DNA of 64,000 nt from Craterilacuibacter sinensis (GTDB lineage: Bacteria > Pseudomonadota > Gammaproteobacteria > Burkholderiales > Chromobacteriaceae). This document shows, one piece after another, positions 1 through 8,054 of this stretch. Position 1 is the first letter of the stretch. Every line of letters starts with the position of its first letter. Where the stretch lies: positions 1 to 64,000 of the forward strand of contig NZ_WSSB01000013.1 in the NCBI RefSeq assembly GCF_009831765.1, in the 5' to 3' direction. A program made the translations under genes and the position numbers. The notes under the pieces are model-generated. The model saw only the letters and a program-made list of their open reading frames with translations. It was not told where the DNA came from and searched no databases.

Positions 1-42
1 ATAGTGTGGCATTCGCCATGTGAAAGTAGGACACCGCCAGAT
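1..42 (+). rRNA. rrf: 5S ribosomal RNA, 3' end only (first tandem copy)
   Basis: The first bases match the 3' end of the full 5S gene found about 220 bases further on, from the ATAGTGTGG segment to the closing CCAGA. The 5' part lies outside the window, so this is the tail of an rRNA operon. It differs from the second copy near the 3' end (ACACCGCCAG here, ACACTGCCAG there). Confidence 0.85.
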
Positions 43-51
43 GCCCCATAT

Positions 52-83
52 AAAACCCCAGCTCATCAGAGCTGGGGTTTTTG
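52..83 (+). terminator. Rho-independent terminator after the first 5S gene
   Basis: A perfect stem, AAAACCCCAGCTC paired with GAGCTGGGGTTTT around an ATCA loop, is followed by T residues. It sits about 10 bases after the first 5S rRNA and before the second. Confidence 0.85.
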
Positions 84-144
84 CATTAAGGTGAAACACC
101 CAGAATTCGCCGCGTTGCCTGAGGCAGCGCAAGCAGCCGTTTAT

Positions 145-260
145 TTCTGGTAGCCATAGCGAGATGGTCCCACGCCTTCCCATCCCGAACAGGACCGTGA
201 AACATCTTAGCGCCGATGATAGTGTGGCATTCGCCATGTGAAAGTAGGACACTGCCAGAA
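145..260 (+). rRNA. rrf: 5S ribosomal RNA (second tandem copy, complete)
   Basis: A 116-nt 5S rRNA. The ends TTCTGG and CCAGAA pair as helix I, and the internal segments CCATAGCGAG, CCCATCCCGAACAGGACCGTG and AGCGCCGATGATAGTG are typical of betaproteobacterial 5S. It lies downstream of the first 5S copy and its terminator, so it is either a read-through product or has its own start. No separate promoter is obvious in the 60 bases between. Confidence 0.9.
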
Positions 261-270
261 GCCCATATCA

Positions 271-302
271 AAAAGCCCGACTCGATGAGTCGGGCTTTTT
301 GT
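271..302. terminator. Bidirectional terminator between 5S rRNA and lapD
   Basis: The stem AAAAAGCCCGACTC / GAGTCGGGCTTTTT has a three-base loop and a T run on both strands. It can end the rRNA transcript on the plus strand and the lapD transcript, whose stop codon is at 305, on the minus strand. Confidence 0.85.
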
Positions 303-304
303 TT

Positions 305-2251
305 TCAGCTTCGCTGGCTACTTAAGCTGTATTCATCATTATGTAGTTTGACCGCAGGTCCCGTCATACCGTAGATGCCTAATTCGATCAGCTTGCGGGC
401 ATCGGCCGGATCGCTTATGCCTTTGGCCAGCAGGTTAATGCCCATAAGCGTCGTCATTTGCAGCAGCCCTTTGACGACGGCTTGTTGTCCTTGATCCTGG
501 TGAATGCCATGCGTCAGTACCCCATCCAGTTCCAAATATGAAATACCGGCTTCGGCTAGCTTCGCAACCAGACTCAGGTCATGACCGATGATCTCCACGC
601 CCAAGCGATGGCCTTTTTGCTGCATGCCATGACTGAACGCAAGAAAAGCCGGCCAGTGTGCGAGTAGAGCCATTTCGTGAAACTCGAAATTAACCCTGAT
701 GCCCTGCGTCTTGTTTAGCAGGTGGTGTACTTGGGTGTTGAAGTCAGGGTGGGCAAGCGAGGCCGGAGAGACATTGATGGCAATGCATGAGCTAGGCGCA
801 TGTTGTAATCCCTGCTCTAGTGCAGCGAGATCCGGTTGCTGGCTGATGCCCAGGCGCAGGCTATGCGATAGCAGACGCAGAGCGCTGACCTTGGCTGCAC
901 TTTCGCTTGCCGGCAGATACAGCATGCCTTCCTGCCATAACACGCCGCCTGTTGCATCGACGACCGGATACCAGTCAAGGCGCAATAAACGCTGTCTGCA
1001 TGCTTGTTCAATGGCTTTGCGCCAGTTCTGTTCGCTATGGATGTGTACCACGGTGTGATCCAGGCGGCAGAAACTATTGGGTGCCTGTGCAACGGCTTGT
1101 GCCAGCGCCTGACTGGTCTGAGACAGGATATCGCTGAGCTTATCCTTGCCATTGAAGCTTGTTATACCGATATGCGCGACTTCCTGCTGATCACATAAAC
1201 CCATCTGCGGATAGCGGGCATATTGTTGTAATAGCGTGCGGGCGAGGGTGTCGGCATCGCTCGAGCTTAATTCGGGGCAGAGCAGGGCGAAATCAGCGCC
1301 ACGCAGCCTGACCGCCAGGGCGCCTTGATGGCAGGTGGCGGCCTGAGCCAGTTCTGCGGCAAACCTTTTCAGTAAATTATCGGTATGTTGACCGCCTATG
1401 CGGCCATTCATCTCTGAGAGCCCGGCCACGCGCAACAATAGCAACTGGCCGTTTAAGTCTTCTCCTTCTGTGTTTTGCAAGTTGTCCAGAGCACGCTCCA
1501 ACTGCTTGCGCTTGGCGATGCCGGTGACTTCATCGGTGTCATGCGCCTGATGCAATGTTTCGATTTCATTGCTCAAACTATGTAAATAGCCTTGCAGGCG
1601 TTCGACCATCTGGTTCATCGCTTGTGCCACTCTGGAAAGTTCAGGGATGGCAGGCTCCTGGATGCGGATAAAGCGGCGCTCACTGATGGCTTTAGCCTGT
1701 TCGACGACCTGGTCTAGCTGGCGGCGTATACGGATGATATCGAGTGAACCTATGAGGCCGGTCAGCAGGCCGGCCAATAGCAGGCCCAACACGGTGTAAA
1801 GCATGCTGCGCCATAGGGAGGCATAGGCATAGGCGATATCGCTTTGCACCTCCAGTGTGCCGGCTTGCAACCATCCTTTACTAATATTCGCCTGTCCCGG
1901 CGGCGGGGACAGGGCCAGTAGCTGTGGCAGCCAAGCCGGGGCGGATGGCTCGCTATCGAGGTTGTTGCGCTCGAGCAAGATACTGCCATCTGCTCCTGTC
2001 CAGCGTATCCGGCGATAGTGACCCTGATCGAAACTGGCATTGATCAGTGTTTCCGCCATGGCGCGATCTGCCTGCTGCTGGGTGATCATCAGTGCCAGCG
2101 AGTTGGCGGTATCCGCATTCTGTGCTGTTAGCTGCTGTTCAAGATAGTTGCGTGCGCCTAACAGATTGGCGGTCAGCGAGGTGCTAAGCGCCAGAAAAAC
2201 CAGTAGCAGCAACAAGATCCAGAGGCGTTGGCTAAGGGAAAGTCGAGTCAT
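305..2251 (-). CDS. lapD: LapD-like c-di-GMP receptor, inside-out regulator of LapG
   Basis: The protein of 648 aa has an N-terminal membrane helix (about 10-30), a periplasmic LapD/MoxY-type domain to about residue 145, a second helix (150-170), a HAMP region (about 175-225), then GGDEF-like and EAL-like domains. Both output domains are degenerate: the GGDEF site reads RGADF (317-321), and the usual AEGVE motif reads LAKGI. It should therefore bind rather than make or cleave c-di-GMP. Trp127 in a GWLQ segment may correspond to the periplasmic Trp that contacts LapG in Pseudomonas LapD. I chose ATG 2251; an upstream TTG at 2275 overlaps the lapG stop. By family, c-di-GMP-bound LapD sequesters LapG and keeps surface adhesins attached. 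Confidence 0.9.
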   Translation of the reverse strand: MTRLSLSQRLWILLLLLVFLALSTSLTANLLGARNYLEQQLTAQNADTANSLALMITQQQADRAMAETLINASFDQGHYRRIRWTGADGSILLERNNLDSEPSAPAWLPQLLALSPPPGQANISKGWLQAGTLEVQSDIAYAYASLWRSMLYTVLGLLLAGLLTGLIGSLDIIRIRRQLDQVVEQAKAISERRFIRIQEPAIPELSRVAQAMNQMVERLQGYLHSLSNEIETLHQAHDTDEVTGIAKRKQLERALDNLQNTEGEDLNGQLLLLRVAGLSEMNGRIGGQHTDNLLKRFAAELAQAATCHQGALAVRLRGADFALLCPELSSSDADTLARTLLQQYARYPQMGLCDQQEVAHIGITSFNGKDKLSDILSQTSQALAQAVAQAPNSFCRLDHTVVHIHSEQNWRKAIEQACRQRLLRLDWYPVVDATGGVLWQEGMLYLPASESAAKVSALRLLSHSLRLGISQQPDLAALEQGLQHAPSSCIAINVSPASLAHPDFNTQVHHLLNKTQGIRVNFEFHEMALLAHWPAFLAFSHGMQQKGHRLGVEIIGHDLSLVAKLAEAGISYLELDGVLTHGIHQDQGQQAVVKGLLQMTTLMGINLLAKGISDPADARKLIELGIYGMTGPAVKLHNDEYSLSSQRS

Positions 2252-2271
2252 GATGTGCTCGTTTAGATAGA

Positions 2272-2934
2272 TCAAAAAACAAAACCGTCTTTGCGCATAC
2301 GCTCCATCACCTGGCGCCAGCGCGTGAGGCGATCAACGCTGCTACGGGTATTGCCGGCCCAGAGTGCTTCGGTGTTGAAGCTGAATACCGGGGTCAGGTC
2401 ATTGCGTTGCGATGCGGGCAGTATGCTGGTGACCAGATTATCGAGAACCAGAGGTTCTGCACTGGGGCTAGGGTAATAGGCCAGTACCATATGTGCCTGG
2501 CTGACATTACTGTCCGGGCCGCCGATGCGTGCCTTGACATAGGTCAGGCGCAGCTTGGCGGCTTCGATACCACTGCTGCGCAGGGAAATGTATTTGGCAA
2601 TGGCAAAGTCTTCGCAGTCTCCTGCACCTTTGGCAAACATTTCCAGCGGGCTGGCCCAATAGTCACTTTGTTGCCATATCGCGAAATCATCAGCAAAGCG
2701 GATGCGGCGATTGATGAACTGGTTGACCGCCTTGAGTTTGCCCATTTCATCCGTTTGGCCAAGTGGCGCCAGCATGCTGGTCCAGTCGCGGTAAAGTACC
2801 AAGGACTGGCCACCATACTGTCGTGCAGCCTGTTCTGCGGGCAACTCCAGTGAAGCGGTGCTTGCAGCCAGGAGCAGCCATACCACGGCATGTAGCCGAA
2901 GATATCGTCTGATTGGTGAATGCAGTCGCTTCAT
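2272..2934 (-). CDS. lapG: LapG-like periplasmic transglutaminase-like cysteine protease
   Basis: The protein of 220 aa has an N-terminal hydrophobic export segment (about 13-25). The bacterial transglutaminase-like cysteine proteinase fold shows the triad Cys107 (GDCEDF), His148 (QAHMVL) and Asp165 (VLDN), and Asp106/Glu109 lie in the region that binds calcium in known LapG proteins. It precedes lapD with the two genes nearly touching, as in other lap systems. Family role: it cuts large RTX-type adhesins near a di-alanine N-terminal site to release them from the surface when c-di-GMP is low. The adhesin substrate is not in this window. Confidence 0.92.
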   Translation of the reverse strand: MKRLHSPIRRYLRLHAVVWLLLAASTASLELPAEQAARQYGGQSLVLYRDWTSMLAPLGQTDEMGKLKAVNQFINRRIRFADDFAIWQQSDYWASPLEMFAKGAGDCEDFAIAKYISLRSSGIEAAKLRLTYVKARIGGPDSNVSQAHMVLAYYPSPSAEPLVLDNLVTSILPASQRNDLTPVFSFNTEALWAGNTRSSVDRLTRWRQVMERMRKDGFVF

Positions 2935-2991
2935 CTGGAAATATTTTTAGCGGCAAAGTTTAATGCTATACAGATTTAAATCATTAAGGTA

Positions 2992-2997
2992 TATAAT
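2992..2997 (+). promoter_or_regulatory. Possible -10 element for the TolC-OmpA gene
   Basis: A TATAAT hexamer lies in an A+T-rich divergent intergenic region (2935-3060), 63 bases before the start codon at 3061. The -35 region 17 bases upstream (TACAGA) is poor, so activation or another spacing is possible. Confidence 0.35.
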
Positions 2998-3060
2998 TTA
3001 AGCATAAATAAATGTTTATTCTGTTTTAGAAATAGCCTACTCTTCTTGTCGAGGTTCATC

Positions 3061-4872
3061 ATGAAACGTACTTCTCTGGCCTTGTTATTTGCACTGGCCT
3101 CCGGTACTGCGCTGTCTGCCAGTGCGGCAGACCTGAAAAGCGCGGTTGAAAAGACCATCATCAACAATCCGGAAGTGCGTTTTCGCTGGCATGAATTCCG
3201 TGCCGCAGCCGAAGAGCAGGGCTTGGGGCGTGCCGGCTATCTGCCTACGCTGGATGTAGGTTATGGCTGGGGTAAGGAAAAAACGACGCAGGCCGCAACC
3301 CAATCGGGCGGCCCTGAAGTGACTCAGGATCTGACCCGCAAGGGCTGGTCGGCCAATCTGACGCAGAACCTGTTTCAGGGGCTGCAGACCATGAATCTGG
3401 TCAAGCAGCTGGACTACACCCAGCGTGCCAAGTATTTCGACTTCCTGGGGGCAAGCGAAGGCCAGGCGCTGGAGGCCGCGCGCGCTTATGTTGATGTATT
3501 GCGCTATCGGCAATTGCTTGAATTTGCGCAGGATAATTACGCCACCCATCTGAGTATCTATAAGCAGTTGCAGGAAAAAGTGAGCGCAGGCGTGGGGCGG
3601 CGGGTCGATCTGGAGCAGGCTGGCGGCCGTCTGGCGCTGGCCGAGTCCAATCTGGTAACCGAGTTGTCCAATCTGCATGATGTCGCGGCACGCTATGCGC
3701 GCCTGACCGGCGAAGAGCCGCAGCTTGCCATGGCGGAACCCATGGTCTTGAAAGGCTATCTGCCCAAGGATCAAGAGCTGATTGCCGGCGCCGTCAAGAC
3801 CAGCCCGGCTTATCTTGCCGCACTGGAAAATGTGCGTGCTGCCAAGGCGGACGTCAATGTGCGCAAGGGTGCGTTCTCGCCGACGCTGGATCTGCGTGCC
3901 AGTAAGGCGCACGGAGATAATCTGGATGGCTCGTTCAACCGCAAAGACCGGCAGATGGCTGAACTGGTGTTCAATATCAATCTGTTCCGCGGCGGGGCAG
4001 ACCGTGCCCGGCTTGGTGCTTCGGCCGAGCGCCTGAATGCCGCCTACGATTTGCGCGACAAGGAATGCCGCGATCTGCGTCAGACGCTGCGTATTGCGTT
4101 TAACGATACCCGTAAGCTGGAAGAGCAGATTGCCTATCTGCGCCAGCACCGCTTGTCGACCGAAAAAGCCCGTGATGCCTACCGCGCCCAGTTTGATATC
4201 GGCCAGCGCACGCTGCTGGATTTGCTGGATAGCGAAAACGAACTGTATGACGCCAAGCGTTCGGTGGTGAATGCCGAACAGGATGTCTTGCTGGCGCAGG
4301 CGCGCGTGCTGGCCGGCTCGGGTAAGCTGTTGGAAACCTTGCAGCTCAAGCCGATTGAAAGCTATGACTTTGCTGGTCCGGCGCGCGATGAAGAAGTCGC
4401 AGTCTGCGATACCCAGTACGTCGGCTCGGCTGTCTTTGACAAGAGCGGAATCGCGCCTAAGCCTGTGGCCGTCCCTGCCGCCTTGCCCAAAGCGGCGGCA
4501 GCGGCTTTTGTGCTTAAAGGCGACGTCGCATTTGCGGCCAACCAGTCGCAACTGAGCGCACAAGGCAAGGCCGAACTGGCCCGCATTGCCCGGCAACTCA
4601 AGACGGCAGGACAGCCGGAAAGCGTAATCAGCGTGACCGGCTATACCGACCGTTTGGGTACGGATGCTTATAATCTCAAGCTGTCCAAGGCTCGCGCCGT
4701 CGCGGTCGCCGACTATCTGGTGAGCCAGGGCGTGCCGGCAAACCGCCTGCAGACTGAGGGTTTGGGTAAGGCGGATCCGGTGACCGGCAGCAAGTGCAAC
4801 CAGATCAAGTCGCAGCCGGCTTTGGGCCAATGTCTGGCACCGGATCGCCGTGTGGTGATCCGCTTCAAGTAG
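3061..4872 (+). CDS. TolC-family outer membrane protein fused to an OmpA-like peptidoglycan-binding domain (LapE/AggA-like)
   Basis: The protein has 603 aa. Residues 1-22 look like a signal peptide ending in SASA-ADL. Two outer-membrane efflux repeats follow (about 23-430), with the coiled-coil rich composition of type I secretion outer membrane factors. After an Ala/Pro linker (about 460-480), residues 480-603 form an OmpA C-terminal domain with GYTDRLG, LSKARAVAVADYL and PDRRVVI motifs and two Cys in the last segment. ATG 3061 follows GAGG; an in-frame TTG at 3046 is less likely. It is divergent from lapG-lapD, suggesting it exports the LapG-regulated adhesin. The inner-membrane ABC and adaptor partners are not in the window. 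Confidence 0.85.
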   Translation: MKRTSLALLFALASGTALSASAADLKSAVEKTIINNPEVRFRWHEFRAAAEEQGLGRAGYLPTLDVGYGWGKEKTTQAATQSGGPEVTQDLTRKGWSANLTQNLFQGLQTMNLVKQLDYTQRAKYFDFLGASEGQALEAARAYVDVLRYRQLLEFAQDNYATHLSIYKQLQEKVSAGVGRRVDLEQAGGRLALAESNLVTELSNLHDVAARYARLTGEEPQLAMAEPMVLKGYLPKDQELIAGAVKTSPAYLAALENVRAAKADVNVRKGAFSPTLDLRASKAHGDNLDGSFNRKDRQMAELVFNINLFRGGADRARLGASAERLNAAYDLRDKECRDLRQTLRIAFNDTRKLEEQIAYLRQHRLSTEKARDAYRAQFDIGQRTLLDLLDSENELYDAKRSVVNAEQDVLLAQARVLAGSGKLLETLQLKPIESYDFAGPARDEEVAVCDTQYVGSAVFDKSGIAPKPVAVPAALPKAAAAAFVLKGDVAFAANQSQLSAQGKAELARIARQLKTAGQPESVISVTGYTDRLGTDAYNLKLSKARAVAVADYLVSQGVPANRLQTEGLGKADPVTGSKCNQIKSQPALGQCLAPDRRVVIRFK

Positions 4873-4900
4873 AACCAGCCCACTGTTAAGGTGCAGGGAG

Positions 4901-4930
4901 GGAGGCCGCGTTATCGCAGCCTCCTTTTTG
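4901..4930 (+). terminator. Rho-independent terminator after the TolC-OmpA gene
   Basis: The stem GGAGGCCGCG / CGCAGCCTCC has one mismatch and a TTAT loop, followed by TTTTTG. It lies 28 bases after the stop codon and just before the convergent tatD end. Confidence 0.75.
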
Positions 4931-4932
4931 TA

Positions 4933-5703
4933 TTACGACAGCTGCAGCACACGGCAGGCATTGTGTGTGGTGGCCAGAGCAATTTCAGTGGCGTCCATAT
5001 GGCGTAGCCCTGCGAGGATGCTGGCGAAGCGGGGCAGATTGGCCGGTACATTCGGTCTGTCCTGTGCCCATTCCGGACGGATGTCGGGCGCATCGGTTTC
5101 GAGTACCAGCGCATCCAGTGGCAAGCTTGCTGCCAGACTGCGGATGCGGGTCGAGCCGCTATAGCTCATGGCTCCGCCAAAACCCAGACAAAATCCCAGC
5201 TTGATAAAGGCTTGTGCCTGCTGTTCGCTGCCGTTAAAAGCGTGGGCGATGCCGCCGCATACCGGCGTCTGGCGCAGGTATTTGAGGACGCGATCCTGGG
5301 CGCGGCGGATATGCAGTAGTACCGGCAAATCATAGCGCCGTGCCAGTTTTAACTGTTCGGAAAACAGCCATTCCTGCCTTGCCGGATCCAGGTCTGGCAG
5401 CCAGAAATCAAGGCCGATTTCTCCTACGGCCTCAGGCCGATGCTGGCGTATGTGCTGCTCCAGCGTTTCCAGATGTGCATCCAGATGTTGATCCAGATAA
5501 ACGGGGTGCAGCCCCAAGGCGATATAACAGCTGGCCTGATTCCGCAACGCTATGGTGGATGCGAAATTGGACAGGGCAACGGCAGGTACCATGATGCGGC
5601 TGACACCTGCGGCATGTGCCTGATCGATGACCAACTGACGGGTGGTATCGAACTCGGGTGCATCAAGGTGGCAGTGGGTGTCGAACAGGGCGGGGAGCGG
5701 CAT
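4933..5703 (-). CDS. tatD: TatD-family metal-dependent deoxyribonuclease
   Basis: The protein of 256 aa shows the whole set of TatD hydrolase motifs: DTHCHLD with metal ligands His10 and His12, VGEIGLDF, LLHIRRA, AHAFNGS and LETDAPD. These form a two-metal TIM-barrel site. Family members cleave DNA 3'-5' and act on D-aminoacyl-tRNA or oxidised DNA. I used ATG 5703 because the protein then begins right before the conserved barrel, as usual; 13 extra upstream codons are open. It is transcribed alone, converging with the TolC-OmpA gene. Confidence 0.9.
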   Translation of the reverse strand: MPLPALFDTHCHLDAPEFDTTRQLVIDQAHAAGVSRIMVPAVALSNFASTIALRNQASCYIALGLHPVYLDQHLDAHLETLEQHIRQHRPEAVGEIGLDFWLPDLDPARQEWLFSEQLKLARRYDLPVLLHIRRAQDRVLKYLRQTPVCGGIAHAFNGSEQQAQAFIKLGFCLGFGGAMSYSGSTRIRSLAASLPLDALVLETDAPDIRPEWAQDRPNVPANLPRFASILAGLRHMDATEIALATTHNACRVLQLS

Positions 5704-5828
5704 GGCTTTTCCCTTGGGGGAGTGTGGTGCGCAATATAACAAAAAACCCGTCAGCGCGTGCTGTACGGGATGGCAGTTGCTGGCCGCAGCGAACTTGTTG
5801 TGTTGGCTGTATTTGGATAGGTGCAGAT

Positions 5829-5869
5829 GAAAAAAAACCCCGGAAAACTTTAGTTTATCGGGGTTTTTG
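5829..5869 (-). terminator. Terminator of tRNA-Leu
   Basis: AAAAACCCCG and CGGGGTTTTT form a stem around an A+T-rich loop, with a T run on the minus strand (and a shorter one on the plus strand). It lies 30 bases after the 3' end of the tRNA in the direction of transcription. Confidence 0.75.
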
Positions 5870-5898
5870 TACTACTTTGATGCATTAAAACCAGTTTG

Positions 5899-5983
5899 TG
5901 GTGCCCAGAGTCGGACTCGAACCGACACACCTTGCGGCGGGAGATTTTGAGTCTCCTGTGTCTACCAATTTCACCATCCGGGC
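5899..5983 (-). tRNA. tRNA-Leu (anticodon CAA)
   Basis: The 85-nt minus-strand gene begins GCCCGGATGG and ends TCTGGGCACCA, so the acceptor stem pairs and the CCA is encoded. The anticodon stem GGAGA/TCTCC encloses the loop CTCAAAA, giving anticodon CAA (UUG codons). A long variable arm (CCGCCGCAAGGTG region) and the T arm GTCGGTTCGAGTCCGAC are typical of a class II leucine tRNA. Confidence 0.95.
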
Positions 5984-6002
5984 TGCATCTCGGATTGACG
6001 GC

Positions 6003-6031
6003 ATTCTACCGGCTGGCTCAAGAAATGTAAA
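6003..6031 (-). promoter_or_regulatory. Putative sigma-70 promoter of tRNA-Leu
   Basis: On the minus strand TTTACA (6026-6031) and TAGAAT (6003-6008) are 17 bases apart, about 20 bases upstream of the mature tRNA 5' end at 5983. Confidence 0.55.
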
Positions 6032-6041
6032 TCGCTTGCAC

Positions 6042-6950
6042 TCAGTTTTCGTCAGACTCGGCGTTTTTTTTCATTTCCAGTGCCAGTTCATACAGTTTTT
6101 TGCGGGCAACGCCGCTGAATTCGGCCACGATGCCCGAAGCCTGCTTGATTGGCATGCTGGCAATCAGTTGCGACAAGAGCTGAAGCGTCGCTGCCGGTAC
6201 TTCATCCTCTTCTTCTTTGGCTGGTGCCGCATCGATGATAAGCACGCACTCGCCACGCTGCTGGTTGCTGTCGGTCTTGATAATCTCCAGGAGCTCGCCG
6301 GCGCTGGTGCGGATAAAGGTTTCGAAGGTCTTGGTCAGTTCGCGCGCCAGAATCAGGCGCCGTTCGCTGCCGTAGACGGCGACGGCATCGGTGACGCAGT
6401 CGAGAATGCGATGTGGAGCTTCATAGCAAATCACGGCATAGTCGGCATTTAGCCAGCTCTCCAGCCGTTTTTTGCGGGCACCGGATTTGGGTGGCAAGAA
6501 ACCAGCGAACTGGAACTGGCCGGTTTCAAGGCCGGCGGCGGACATGGCCGTGACCACGGCCGAGGGGCCGGGCAGGGGGCAAACCTTGAGGCCGGCCTCC
6601 CATACGGCTGCCGCCAGGCGTGCGCCGGGGTCGGAAATGCCGGGGGTGCCGGCATCCGAGACCTGAACGATACACTGTCCTTCCTGTAGCCAGCCGATGA
6701 CGCGTTCGGCCATTTCGCGTTCATTATGTTCGCGCAAACTGACCAGTTTCTTGCTGATGCCATAAGCGGCCAGCAGCGAACCGGTGACGCGGGTGTCTTC
6801 CGCCAGCACCAAATCGCAGCGGGAAAGCGCGGCAAAAGCGCGCAAGGTCATGTCGGCCAGGTTTCCAATGGGGGTGGCGACCACATATAATGTTCCGTTC
6901 ACCAACGTTTCCTGGGCAGAATGAATCAAGTGATCAAGCGATGTTTGCAA
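6042..6950 (-). CDS. rsmI: 16S rRNA 2'-O-ribose C1402 methyltransferase
   Basis: RsmI methylates the ribose of C1402 in the 16S rRNA decoding centre using SAM. The 302-aa protein has the tetrapyrrole-methylase fold signatures YVVATPIGNLADMT, AEDTRVT, VSDAGTPGISDPG, PLPGPSAVVTAMSAAG, GFLPPKSGARKK and the PHR motif (EAPHRI). The start is uncertain. The 6950 start overlaps the divergent lpoA by 30 bases, whereas GTG 6902 is preceded by AGGAAA at good spacing and would give 286 aa beginning 3 residues before the conserved GTLYVV. It is divergent from lpoA, the same arrangement as E. coli yraL-yraM. Confidence 0.93.
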   Translation of the reverse strand: MQTSLDHLIHSAQETLVNGTLYVVATPIGNLADMTLRAFAALSRCDLVLAEDTRVTGSLLAAYGISKKLVSLREHNEREMAERVIGWLQEGQCIVQVSDAGTPGISDPGARLAAAVWEAGLKVCPLPGPSAVVTAMSAAGLETGQFQFAGFLPPKSGARKKRLESWLNADYAVICYEAPHRILDCVTDAVAVYGSERRLILARELTKTFETFIRTSAGELLEIIKTDSNQQRGECVLIIDAAPAKEEEDEVPAATLQLLSQLIASMPIKQASGIVAEFSGVARKKLYELALEMKKNAESDEN

Positions 6951-8054
6951 TCTCTGGCTCCCTGGGTGTTGGGTGGGTTAACTTGGATGGCCGCCAGTGT
7001 AGTCTCTGCGCAGGGCGCGGACTACATTCTGCAGCAGAATTCTGTACCGTTTACCCAAGTTCCTGCTCGTGAGCCTGCCAGTGCTCCCGCTGTTGCCCCG
7101 ATAGCCGACGCTGCCTTGCCGGACTTTGCCGCGGCCAAAGTACGTATCGGCTTGCTGTTGCCGCTATCGTCTCCGGCCTTGGGTGAAGCGGCCGATGTAG
7201 TGCGCCAGGGCTTTAATGCTGCGCGCGAGGTGGATGGCCGCAGCGATACGGCGGTTGTTGAAGCCGTCTTTTCCGATGAGGCGGCGGTGCTGCCGGCCTA
7301 CCGAGATCTGATTGCGAAAGGTGCGAATGTGGTTGTCGGCCCTTTGACTCGTACCGGTATCAGCCGCATCGCTACTCAGGTGAGCGTGCCAACCCTTGCG
7401 CTGAACAGCCTTGAAGGTTTGCCGTTGCGTCCTAAACTCTATGCTTTGTCCTTGTCGGTGGATGCCGAGGCTAAGCAGGTTGCGGCTATGATGGCGGACA
7501 ATGGTCATCAGCATCCTTTACTGATCTATGGCAAAGACGGTTTGTCGCAGCGTTTACGTCAGACATTTGCCGGGGTCTGGCAGGTAAAGCGCGGCACTTT
7601 GCCCTTGCAACTGGCGATGGATGAGGCGCATGGCGCGGCGCTGGATGCTGCATTGACCCAGTCCGACTCGGTCTTTCTTGCCTTGTCAGGGGAGGAGGCC
7701 GCTTTGGCGCGTTCCGTGCTGCCACAAGCGTTACCGGCCTATGGCACGTCGACGCTGAATGTGCGCGAGAGTCTGCCTACCTTGTCCGGCGTGCGTTTTG
7801 TCGACATGCCTTGGCTATTGATGCCGGATCACCCCGCCGTGCGTGCTTACCCTCGCCCGGCGCATACGCTGACGGTGGCCACCGAGCGCTTGTACGCACT
7901 GGGTATCGATGCTTACCGCTTGGCACAGCGTCTGGCGGTACAGAAAAACCTTAGCGGTTTGCGCCTGGATGGGGTCAGTGGTGACTTGCGTCTGGGGCGT
8001 GACCAGCAATTCCAGCGGACATTGCCGGCATGGGTCAGGGGCGAGCTACAGTAG
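6921..8054 (+). CDS. lpoA: LpoA-like penicillin-binding protein activator (short form)
   Basis: The 377-aa exported protein matches the C-terminal periplasmic-binding-protein-like domain of LpoA (IGLLLPLSSPALGEAADVVRQGF near residue 75, VVGPLTRTGI, LALNSL, the closing LRLDGVSGDLRLGRDQQFQR). E. coli LpoA activates PBP1A from the outer membrane, but is almost twice as long because of an N-terminal TPR domain, which is missing here. The signal peptide (about 1-30, ending SAQ-GADY) contains no lipobox Cys, so the product may be soluble. Its neighbours rsmI, yraN, gmhA and dolP support the assignment. Confidence 0.85.
   Translation: MNQVIKRCLQSLAPWVLGGLTWMAASVVSAQGADYILQQNSVPFTQVPAREPASAPAVAPIADAALPDFAAAKVRIGLLLPLSSPALGEAADVVRQGFNAAREVDGRSDTAVVEAVFSDEAAVLPAYRDLIAKGANVVVGPLTRTGISRIATQVSVPTLALNSLEGLPLRPKLYALSLSVDAEAKQVAAMMADNGHQHPLLIYGKDGLSQRLRQTFAGVWQVKRGTLPLQLAMDEAHGAALDAALTQSDSVFLALSGEEAALARSVLPQALPAYGTSTLNVRESLPTLSGVRFVDMPWLLMPDHPAVRAYPRPAHTLTVATERLYALGIDAYRLAQRLAVQKNLSGLRLDGVSGDLRLGRDQQFQRTLPAWVRGELQ

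Noticed and set aside
86-271. Open frame on the minus strand over the 5S rRNA
   Set aside because: It overlaps a 5S rRNA gene completely.
3085-4830. Long open frame of 581 codons antisense to the TolC-OmpA gene
   Set aside because: It is a shadow caused by high GC and codon bias of the true gene, has no family resemblance and a composition dominated by His, Arg and Gln.
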